A stretch of 5,147 bases of DNA from Acidovorax sp. (GTDB lineage Bacteria; Pseudomonadota; Gammaproteobacteria; Burkholderiales; Burkholderiaceae_C), in NCBI GenBank assembly GCA_011620245.1, contig WOZN01000058.1, positions 1 through 5,147 on the forward strand, given 5' to 3'. Made by a program: the position numbers and the translations under genes. Within the stretch, counting starts at the first letter, position 1. Every line of letters begins with the position of its first letter. Of this stretch, positions 1-4,517 are shown piece after piece. The notes beneath the pieces were generated by a model, which saw only the letters and a program-made list of their open reading frames with translations, did no database searches and was not told the origin of the DNA.

Positions 1-1
1 G

Positions 2-424
2 CGCGCCCATGTGTTCGTGGGCCTGACCACGCATGGCAAGGGCGAGTCGGAAAAAATCACCAAAAACTTCGAGCGCCATGGCTTCGAGTCGCTCGACCTG
101 ACGCATGACGAGCTGGCCAAGGAACACCTGCGCCACCTGGTGGGCGGCCACTCGGCGCTGGCGCAGGACGAGCGCCTGCTGCGCTTTGTGTTCCCCGAGC
201 GGCCCGGTGCGCTGCTCAAGTTTTTGAGCCTGATGCAGCCCACCTGGAACATCAGCCTGTTTCACTACCGCAACCAGGGCGCCGACTATGGCCGCATCCT
301 CGTGGGCCTGCAGGTGCCGCCCGAAGATGCCGCGGCGTTCGACGCCTTCCTGGCCACGCTGGGCTACCCTTGTGTGGAGGAAACGCTGAACCCGGCTTAC
401 CGCTTGTTTCTGCGCTCGAAATAA
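2..424 (+). CDS. ilvA: Threonine ammonia-lyase, biosynthetic (C-terminal part)
   Basis: This is the 3' end of a gene that begins left of the window; 140 residues remain, ending in TAA at 422-424. The enzyme deaminates threonine to 2-oxobutanoate in the cytoplasm, the first committed step of isoleucine synthesis. What is left is the regulatory C-terminal region with ACT-like subdomains, not the PLP catalytic domain. Recognisable stretches are [11 protein letters not shown] near the left edge, LVGGHS, and the start of the last ACT-like repeat [15 protein letters not shown], followed by [20 protein letters not shown] and a C-terminus near NPAYRLFL. In this family the domain binds isoleucine (inhibitor) and valine (activator). 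The frame is open to the left edge, so an internal GTG at 11 is not a real start. No cobalamin or type II secretion link is implied; it is simply the upstream neighbour. Confidence 0.95.
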   Translation, partial: RAHVFVGLTTHGKGESEKITKNFERHGFESLDLTHDELAKEHLRHLVGGHSALAQDERLLRFVFPERPGALLKFLSLMQPTWNISLFHYRNQGADYGRILVGLQVPPEDAAAFDAFLATLGYPCVEETLNPAYRLFLRSK

Positions 425-438
425 GGGGAACAGTGCTC

Positions 439-480
439 AAAATGGCCTCCAGCGCTTATCCAGCAAGCGCTGGTAGCTAT
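439..480. repeat. Intergenic hairpin repeat, copy 1
   Basis: This imperfect palindrome fills much of the ilvA-cobS gap. The inner arms CCAGCGCTT (449-457) and AAGCGCTGG (465-473) pair perfectly around a 7-base loop. Beyond two mismatches the stem continues with ATGGC (442-446) against GCTAT (476-480), one pair being G-T. It is followed by CAAAATTGA rather than a T-run, so it is not a classical terminator on the plus strand, although it could still end or stabilise the ilvA transcript. I recall very similar palindromes, with AGCGCTT/AAGCGCT arms and flanking TAGCTAT and AAAAT, as abundant between genes in Comamonadaceae; this is memory and was not searched. Two similar segments lie inside the next two genes. 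Confidence 0.75.
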
Positions 481-509
481 CAAAATTGAAAAGTCCCCAG
501 CCACCGCCC

Positions 510-1316
510 ATGCAAGCCCTGCGCCATTACCTGCTGGCCGTGCAGTTTTTCACGCGCATACCGGTGACCGGCCGGCTGGCGCAATGGGTGGGCTACAGCC
601 CGGCCATGCTGCGTGCCAGTGCGGCGCATTTTCCGGGCATTGGCTGGCTGGCTGCATTGCTGTCCACGGGCGTCTATGCCGCTCTGCACTGGGCCCTGGC
701 GCCCAACCCGCTGGCCCCGGCCGTGGCGGCGGTGTTCTGCACCATCGCCACGGTGCTGATGACGGGCGGCTTTCACGAAGATGGCCTGGCCGATGTGGCC
801 GACGGGCTGGGAGGCGGCCATGAGCGCGACCGGGCGCTCGACATCATGAAAGACTCGCGCATCGGCGCCTTTGGGGCCATGGCGCTGGTGCTGGCTTTGC
901 TGGCCAAGCTCAGCCTGCTGGCGCTGCTGGGCGCACACAGCCTGCTGGCCGCGCTGGCCGCGCTGGTGGGCGGGCATGTGCTGTCGCGCCTGTGGCCGCT
1001 GCTCATCGTGCGCAGCCTGCCGCATGTGGGCGACACGGCCCAATCCAAAAGCAAGCCGCTGGCCGACCAGATCACCGGCGCCGCGCTGGCCGCTGCCGTT
1101 TTGTGGTGTTTTGTGCCTCTGGCGCTTGTCTGGCAAGCGCAGTCAGCTCTGTTTTTAATAGCGTCCACAGGGTGCAGCAGCCTCGCCGCCGCCTGGATGG
1201 CCCGCTGGTTTGCGCGGCGCCTGCGGGGCTTTACCGGCGACTGCCTGGGTGCCACGCAGCAAGTCAGCGAAATCGGTTTTTACCTGGGTGCGGCGCTGGC
1301 CCTGCGCTGGGCATGA
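510..1316 (+). CDS. cobS: Adenosylcobinamide-GDP ribazoletransferase (cobalamin 5'-phosphate synthase)
   Basis: This encodes 268 residues, a normal length for CobS. The enzyme is an integral inner-membrane protein that joins adenosylcobinamide-GDP with alpha-ribazole or its 5'-phosphate, releasing GMP and completing the lower-ligand loop of B12. The N-terminus LLAVQFFTRIPV is typical. The signature GGFHEDGLADVADGLGGG lies at residues 86-103 with its conserved acidic residues, followed by IMKDSRIGAFG at 112-122. The C-terminal motif FTGDCLGATQQVSE is at 241-254. Several hydrophobic segments (roughly 45-60, 70-85, 122-140, 142-160, 190-220) fit a multi-pass protein. I chose ATG 510; an in-frame TTG at 486 touches the repeat and adds only eight residues. 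Neither start has a clear Shine-Dalgarno sequence. The stop overlaps the next start, suggesting translational coupling. A T-rich palindromic patch at about 1114-1163 (residues 202-218) resembles the upstream repeat. Confidence 0.95.
   Translation: MQALRHYLLAVQFFTRIPVTGRLAQWVGYSPAMLRASAAHFPGIGWLAALLSTGVYAALHWALAPNPLAPAVAAVFCTIATVLMTGGFHEDGLADVADGLGGGHERDRALDIMKDSRIGAFGAMALVLALLAKLSLLALLGAHSLLAALAALVGGHVLSRLWPLLIVRSLPHVGDTAQSKSKPLADQITGAALAAAVLWCFVPLALVWQAQSALFLIASTGCSSLAAAWMARWFARRLRGFTGDCLGATQQVSEIGFYLGAALALRWA
1114..1163 (+). repeat. Palindromic repeat-like patch inside cobS, copy 2
   Basis: Perfect 7-base arms GCGCTTG (1122-1128) and CAAGCGC (1134-1140) enclose a 5-base loop. Aligned without gaps to copy 1 (444-480), positions 1114-1150 match at 27 of 37 by my hand count, including GCCTC on the left and AGCT on the right. 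The patch is flanked by T-runs that stand out in this GC-rich gene. The reading frame stays open through it, encoding residues near 202-218 of CobS (around PLALVWQAQSALF). Relationship to the intergenic repeat is inferred from similarity; shared codon usage is a possible alternative. Confidence 0.5.
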
Positions 1317-1897
1317 CCTTCCCCAGGCCCGCCCGTGCCCGCCTCTGGCTGGTGCGCCACGCCCAGCCCGTGGTGGCCACCGGCACCTGCTATGGCACGC
1401 TGGACATGCCCGCCGATGGGCCCGCCACCGAGGCGGCCGCGCAGCGTCTGGCGCAGGCCTTGCCGGCACACGCCACCGCACGCCATTCAACGCTACAAAG
1501 ATGTGAGCTACTGGCGCTTGCCACACAAGCGCTGCGCCCCGATTTGACCATTCATCCGGACGATCGCCTGCGCGAGATGGATTTCGGCATCTGGGAAGGC
1601 CGCGCCTGGAATGGCATCGGCCAAAGCGCCATCGACGCCTGGACTGCCGACTTTGCGCTGCACCGCCCCGGCGGCGGCGACAACCTGGCCGGGCTGCTGG
1701 CCCGCGTGGCAGCCGCCCTGAAAGATGCCCGCCAGCAGGCGCGGGGCGGCACGGATGTGGTGTGGTTCACCCACGCGGGCGTGGCGCGGTGCGTGAGCTG
1801 GCTGCTGGCCCACGGCGAGGGGCGCATGCCCAGGGCCGGCGAGTGGCCACTGGCGGCCCCGGCCTGGGGCGAATGGGCAATTCACGACCTGAAGTAG
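1313..1897 (+). CDS. cobC: Alpha-ribazole phosphatase, histidine phosphatase superfamily
   Basis: This encodes 194 residues of a cytoplasmic phosphoglycerate-mutase-like phosphatase. In the B12 pathway such enzymes dephosphorylate alpha-ribazole-5'-phosphate or adenosylcobalamin-5'-phosphate. The phosphate-accepting histidine is in LVRHAQP (H16); the superfamily usually has RHG, here RHA. The phosphate-binding arginine of the SPLQR-type motif appears as STLQR (R63), the acid/base glutamate in REMDFGIWEG (E88), and the second catalytic histidine in FTHAGVARC (H154). The start ATG overlaps the cobS TGA (ATGA at 1313-1316), which with the adjacent cobS is the main argument for the cobalamin role over a generic phosphatase. 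The same frame is open upstream through cobS, but that is only read-through of another frame. A palindromic patch covers codons 65-77, just after the LQRC motif. Confidence 0.92.
   Translation: MTFPRPARARLWLVRHAQPVVATGTCYGTLDMPADGPATEAAAQRLAQALPAHATARHSTLQRCELLALATQALRPDLTIHPDDRLREMDFGIWEGRAWNGIGQSAIDAWTADFALHRPGGGDNLAGLLARVAAALKDARQQARGGTDVVWFTHAGVARCVSWLLAHGEGRMPRAGEWPLAAPAWGEWAIHDLK
1491..1545 (-). repeat. Palindromic repeat-like patch inside cobC, copy 3
   Basis: Perfect arms GCGCTTG (1514-1520) and CAAGCGC (1526-1532) enclose a 5-base loop. Read on the minus strand from 1532 to 1491, the patch matches the cobS copy (1122-1163) at 31 of 42 positions by hand count, including 18 of 19 across the palindrome and a shared TAGCG end. 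Positions 1506-1545 also match the reverse complement of copy 1 (439-478) at 28 of 40, including AGCTAC and the closing TTT. It is A/T-richer than the surrounding gene. The coding frame and the expected protein length are kept, so if it is a repeat it replaced rather than lengthened the sequence. Confidence 0.5.
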
Positions 1898-1913
1898 CGC
1901 CGTGCACCGGCGC
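1897..1913. terminator. Possible bidirectional hairpin between cobC and gspC
   Basis: The 25-base gap between the convergent cobC and gspC genes contains GCGCCG (1897-1902) and CGGCGC (1908-1913) around a 5-base loop. Location between convergent stops suits a shared terminator, but there is no T-run on either strand and the stem is only six pairs, so this is weak. Confidence 0.3.
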
Positions 1914-1922
1914 ACCCCGGCG

Positions 1923-2375
1923 TCAGTTCTTGGCGGGCATGTCCAGCGTCAGCGTGGCGGGGCCATCCACACTGGCACCCAGCCGGGCCTGACGCGGGTC
2001 CAGGGACTGCAGCACCAGCCCTTCGTCCACCGCAGCGCCCACCCGGAATGGTTTGGCCGGCTTGCCATCCACCGCAATCAGCGCAGCACCGCCGCCGCTG
2101 CTGCGGCCCGCCAGCACGCCGATCAGGGCAAACCGGCTGGCCAGCGACGCCGCCGGCGCCCGGGCAGCGGCGGCATCGGCAGATGGCACGCCCAGCAGGC
2201 GCGCCATGGCCTGCGCATCCGGCGCCACAGGCGCCGGGGCCACGGCCGGCACCGTCAGCCCCACGGGCCGTGCCGACAGGCGCAGCCCCCAATAGACCAC
2301 ACTGGCGCCGGCCAGGGCCCAGAGAGCCAGAGTCCCCAGGCGCACGCCCCATTTGCTGTGTGAATTGGTCACCAT
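1923..2375 (-). CDS. gspC: Type II secretion system protein C-like (GspC, short form without PDZ domain)
   Basis: This encodes 150 residues. In type II secretion, GspC is a bitopic inner-membrane protein whose periplasmic homology region contacts the secretin GspD and links it to the GspL/M platform. Visible here are a short cytoplasmic N-terminus, one membrane segment at about residues 11-33, an Ala/Pro-rich linker at about 41-75, and an HR-like domain at about 80-135 (FALIGVLAGR, ALIAVDGKPAKPFRVG, then L.S.DPRQARL). The protein ends soon after, so the C-terminal PDZ or coiled-coil domain of longer GspC proteins (about 270-300 residues) is absent. I recall short GspC forms encoded opposite to gspG in Burkholderia, so this looks like a natural variant, not a truncation. 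I chose ATG at 2375, which begins just before the membrane segment; a TTG at 2405 would add ten residues. No strong Shine-Dalgarno sequence is seen. The gene is divergent from gspG with a 47-base gap. Confidence 0.82.
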   Translation of the reverse strand: MVTNSHSKWGVRLGTLALWALAGASVVYWGLRLSARPVGLTVPAVAPAPVAPDAQAMARLLGVPSADAAAARAPAASLASRFALIGVLAGRSSGGGAALIAVDGKPAKPFRVGAAVDEGLVLQSLDPRQARLGASVDGPATLTLDMPAKN

Positions 2376-2422
2376 CAGGGGATTATGATTCACGCGATCC
2401 GACAATCCCGAGACTGCCTGCA
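2376..2422. promoter_or_regulatory. Divergent gspC/gspG start region
   Basis: The 47 bases between the gspC and gspG starts must hold at least part of any promoter for both units. TATGAT at 2384-2389 resembles a sigma-70 -10 box for gspG, and the overlapping CATAAT on the other strand (2387 to 2382) for gspC. I found no convincing -35 box at the right spacing for either. GAGA at 2410-2413 is a weak ribosome-binding candidate 9 bases before the gspG GTG. Treat the promoter elements as tentative. Confidence 0.3.
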
Positions 2423-2887
2423 GTGAACAACTCCCCCCTCATCCTCTTGCGCCGCACCCGCCGCCGCCTGGCCACGCATGTGGCGCGGGGCTTCACCCTG
2501 ATCGAGCTGATGGTGGTGCTGGTCATCATCGGCGTGCTGGCCGCGCTGATCGTGCCCAACGTGCTCGACCGCGCCGACGATGCGCGCAGCACTGCCGCCC
2601 GCACCGACGTCACCAATCTGATGCAGGCGCTCAAGCTGTACCGCCTGGACAACCAGCGCTACCCCACAGCCGAACAGGGCCTGCAGGCGCTGGTCGCCAG
2701 GCCCACCACCGGCCCCGTGCCGGGCAACTGGAAGCCCTACCTGGAAAAGCTGCCCAACGACCCCTGGGGCCGGCCTTACCAGTACCTGAACCCCGGCATC
2801 AAGGGCGAGATCGACGTGATGTCGTTCGGCGCCGATGGCCAGTCGGGCGGCGAAGGCAAGGATGCGGATATCGGCAGCTGGCAGTAG
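2423..2887 (+). CDS. gspG: Type II secretion system major pseudopilin GspG
   Basis: This encodes 154 residues from GTG 2423. GspG is the major subunit of the periplasmic pseudopilus that drives substrates through the secretin. The prepilin peptidase site is RG/FTLIEL with the conserved Glu at position 5 of the mature protein, followed by the hydrophobic helix MVVLVIIGVLAALIVPNV. Next come the helix motif ALKLYRLDNQRYPT, EQGLQALV, and the GspG C-terminal block LPNDPWGRPYQYLNPG. The final part, FGADGQSGGEGKDADIGSW, carries the acidic residues of the calcium site described for this family. The leader from GTG 2423 is about 22 residues with many arginines; TTG 2447 and GTG 2480 are alternatives, the latter giving a very short leader. 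The open frame extends upstream antisense to gspC, which is not coding. It is the first gene of the plus-strand operon. Confidence 0.97.
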   Translation: MNNSPLILLRRTRRRLATHVARGFTLIELMVVLVIIGVLAALIVPNVLDRADDARSTAARTDVTNLMQALKLYRLDNQRYPTAEQGLQALVARPTTGPVPGNWKPYLEKLPNDPWGRPYQYLNPGIKGEIDVMSFGADGQSGGEGKDADIGSWQ

Positions 2888-2915
2888 GGATTTCTGTTCA
2901 GAGCATCCCCAGCGC

Positions 2916-3458
2916 ATGAAATTGGCACTGCCCCACGCCAGCGGACGCCGCGCAAGGGCCGCCCCGCCGCGCTGGCGTCGTCTCCCCTCCCGCGAAGCGA
3001 GAGAGGGGGGAAGCCGCGCAGCGGCTCAGGGGGGTGTCGCTTCCTCGCGCGGCTTCACGTTGCTAGAACTGCTGATCGTCATCAGCATCATGGCGCTGGC
3101 CACGGCGGGCGTCAGCCTCGCGCTGCGCGACAGCGGGCAGGTGCAGTTGGAGCGCGAGGCAGCGCGGCTGGCGGCCCTGCTGGAATCGGGCCGCGCCCAG
3201 TCGCGTGGCACGGGCGTGCCGGTGCGCTGGCGCGCCGATGCGCAGGGCTTCCGGTTTGACGGCCTGCCCGCCAACGCGCTGCCCAGCCAGTGGCTGGATG
3301 CCGGCACCACCGTGCGCGGCCCCGCCACCCTGCAACTGGGGCCCGAACCACTGATCGGCCCGCAGCAGGTGCTGCTGGTCAACCAGGCCCACCCCGAGCG
3401 CATGCTGCGCGTGGCCACCGACGGCCTGCGGCCTTTCACGGTGGAGCCGCTGCCGTGA
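2916..3458 (+). CDS. gspH: Type II secretion system minor pseudopilin GspH, with repeat-derived long leader
   Basis: This encodes 180 residues. GspH is a minor pseudopilin placed near the pilus tip, between the major GspG shaft and the GspI/J/K complex. The prepilin site is SSRG/FTLLELLIVISIMALA with Glu5; the mature part is about 134 residues, ending FTVEPLP, and has an LEREAARLAALLESGRAQSRGTGVPVRW segment (split here only for description) typical of GspH/FimT proteins. From the only in-frame ATG (2916) the leader is 46 residues, far longer than the usual 6-20, and it is rich in Arg, Ala and Gly because it is translated from a repeat (2935-3040). A TTG at 2922 is the only other common start; none lies closer to the cleavage site, where the valine is GTC. 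No Shine-Dalgarno sequence is evident. The gene follows gspG by 28 bases, and its TGA overlaps the GTG of gspI. Confidence 0.88.
   Translation: MKLALPHASGRRARAAPPRWRRLPSREAREGGSRAAAQGGVASSRGFTLLELLIVISIMALATAGVSLALRDSGQVQLEREAARLAALLESGRAQSRGTGVPVRWRADAQGFRFDGLPANALPSQWLDAGTTVRGPATLQLGPEPLIGPQQVLLVNQAHPERMLRVATDGLRPFTVEPLP
2935..3040. repeat. Multi-hairpin repeat element in the 5' end of gspH
   Basis: Three inverted repeats follow one another. The first is ACGCCAGCG (2935-2943) with CGCTGGCGT (2970-2978), a perfect 9-base pair. The second is an imperfect hairpin of about 12 pairs, 2981-2993 against 2997-3009, with a GAA loop, joining a C/T-rich arm to a G/A-rich arm. The third is GCCGC (3013-3017) with GCGGC (3021-3025) around GCA, followed by a run of G. 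I recall this order (GCCGCCCCGC, a CCCTCCCGCG/GAGAGGGGG hairpin, then GCCGCGCAGCGGC and CAGGGGGG) as a common intergenic repeat of Acidovorax-like genomes; this is memory and unchecked. Here it is read through in frame as residues 7-42 of the GspH precursor. Confidence 0.65.
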
Positions 3459-3826
3459 CGCCCATGGCGCGTGCGCCAGAGCACGGCTTCACGCTGGTCG
3501 AGGTGCTGGTGGCGCTGGGCATTGTGGCCATCGCCCTCCTGGCGGGCCTGCAGGCCACCACCGCGCTGACGCGCAATGCGCAGCGGCAATCGGACATCAT
3601 GCTGGCCCAGCTGTGCGCCGAAAACGAACTCGTCAAGGTGCGCCTGTCGCGCCAGATGCCGGGGGTGGGCGACAGCACCCAGCCCTGCGAGCAGGCGGGG
3701 CGCCGCTTCGATGTGGCCGTGATCGTGCGGCCCACGCCGAACCCGAGCTTCCGGCGCGTGGATGCCCAGGTGTTCGATGGCGAAAACTCTGTGCTGCGGC
3801 TGTCCACCATCGTGGGGCGCTATTGA
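3455..3826 (+). CDS. gspI: Type II secretion system minor pseudopilin GspI
   Basis: This encodes 123 residues from GTG 3455. GspI nucleates the minor-pseudopilin tip complex with GspJ and GspK in the inner membrane. The prepilin site is EHG/FTLVEVLVALGIVAIALLAGLQA, with Glu5. It is followed by the family's helix region (ALTRNAQRQSDIMLAQLCAENEL) and a C-terminal beta part ending LRLSTIVGRY, normal in length. The GTG overlaps the gspH TGA as GTGA and has GGAG at 3443-3446 with an 8-base spacing, which decides for this start and suggests coupling; ATG 3464 three codons further in is the alternative and would give an 8-residue leader. The gspJ start follows its stop by one base. Confidence 0.93.
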   Translation: MTPMARAPEHGFTLVEVLVALGIVAIALLAGLQATTALTRNAQRQSDIMLAQLCAENELVKVRLSRQMPGVGDSTQPCEQAGRRFDVAVIVRPTPNPSFRRVDAQVFDGENSVLRLSTIVGRY

Positions 3827-3827
3827 A

Positions 3828-4517
3828 ATGGCCCCCACGCTCCCGCACTGCGGCACACGCCGCCCGCACGCGCAGTGCGGCTTCACCCTGATCGAGCTGC
3901 TGGTCGCCATTGCCATCATGGCGCTGATGGCCATTCTGAGCTGGCGCGGGCTCGACGGCATGGCGCGGGCGCAGGAAACCACCCGCCAGCGGGCCGACGA
4001 GCTGCTGGTGGTGCAGGCGGCGCTGGGGCAGTGGGGTAACGATCTCGATGCGCTCCTGGTCACGCCCCACACCACCCCGCTGCACTGGAACGGCCAGGTG
4101 CTGCGCATGACGCGGCGCAGCAGCGCCATGCCCGACGAAGGCGCCCTGGTGGTGGCCTGGACCCGGCGCGACGTGCAGGGCGCCAGCCACTGGCTGCGCT
4201 GGCAATCGCCCCCGGTGCGCACGCGTGCCGACTGGCAGCAGGCCTGGCAGCAGGCGGCCTTGTGGGCCAGCAACCCGGGCGAAACCGAGCGGCGCAGCGA
4301 AGTGGTGCTGCTGCCGCTGGACAACTGGCAGCTCTTTTATTACCGCGGAGGCGCCTGGTCGAACCCGCAGTCCAGCAGCGACGCCCGGCCCGGCGGCGCC
4401 ACCGCCGCCGTGCCCGATGGCGTGCGCCTGCAGATCACCATCAGCCCCGGCCAGGCCCTGGCCGGGCAGGTCACGCGCGACTGGGTCAACCCCTTGCTGG
4501 GCGGGGGCAAGTCATGA
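3828..4517 (+). CDS. gspJ: Type II secretion system minor pseudopilin GspJ
   Basis: This encodes 229 residues, in the usual range for GspJ. It belongs to the GspI-J-K trimer that caps the pseudopilus. The prepilin site is QCG/FTLIELLVAIAIMALMAILSWRGL with an 18-residue leader and Glu5. The GLDGM...TRQRADELLVVQAAL helix, the WGNDLDALL segment (first-half motif of GspJ), VVLLPLDNWQLFYYRGGAW, and the C-terminal VPDGVRLQITISPGQALAGQVTRDW are recognisable features of the family. ATG 3828 begins one base after the gspI stop; a G-run at 3813-3816 is a weak ribosome-binding candidate. The final TGA overlaps the next ATG (4514-4517). A perfect 10-base inverted repeat lies in the leader codons (3843-3880). 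Confidence 0.94.
   Translation: MAPTLPHCGTRRPHAQCGFTLIELLVAIAIMALMAILSWRGLDGMARAQETTRQRADELLVVQAALGQWGNDLDALLVTPHTTPLHWNGQVLRMTRRSSAMPDEGALVVAWTRRDVQGASHWLRWQSPPVRTRADWQQAWQQAALWASNPGETERRSEVVLLPLDNWQLFYYRGGAWSNPQSSSDARPGGATAAVPDGVRLQITISPGQALAGQVTRDWVNPLLGGGKS
3843..3880. repeat. Perfect 10-base inverted repeat in the gspJ leader codons
   Basis: CCGCACTGCG (3843-3852) and CGCAGTGCGG (3871-3880) are exact reverse complements separated by 18 bases. The hairpin would start 15 bases after the gspJ start codon and end in the codons of the prepilin cleavage site (CG/F). In mRNA this is a strong stem close to the start and could affect gspJ translation; that effect is inference. Confidence 0.7.

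Noticed and set aside
486..509. TTG start for cobS
   Set aside because: It adds only MKSPQPPP, directly abuts the hairpin repeat, and has no ribosome-binding site; ATG 510 matches the usual CobS N-terminus.
992..1312. Upstream extension of the cobC frame through cobS
   Set aside because: This stretch encodes nothing recognisable, while the overlapping cobS frame is strongly supported; the ATG at 1313 directly precedes the histidine-phosphatase N-terminus.
439..1545. CRISPR-like reading of the repeated palindromes
   Set aside because: The three copies are far apart and unevenly spaced, occur in both orientations, and two lie inside genes; there are no regular spacers.
1313..1897. RHA in place of RHG in the CobC active site as an inactivating change
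   Set aside because: The catalytic Arg, both histidines and the glutamate are present, and I recall Ala at this position as common in related proteins, so there is no reason to call it inactive.
2048..2422. Upstream extension of the gspG frame across the gspC gene
   Set aside because: The extension is antisense to gspC and proline/arginine-rich; a leader of about 147 residues is not plausible for GspG.
3026..4324. Long minus-strand open frame of 432 codons antisense to gspH, gspI and gspJ
   Set aside because: It is opposite three well-recognised pseudopilin genes, has low-complexity Arg/Ser/Ala-rich composition and no recognisable domain; long antisense frames are expected in GC-rich DNA.
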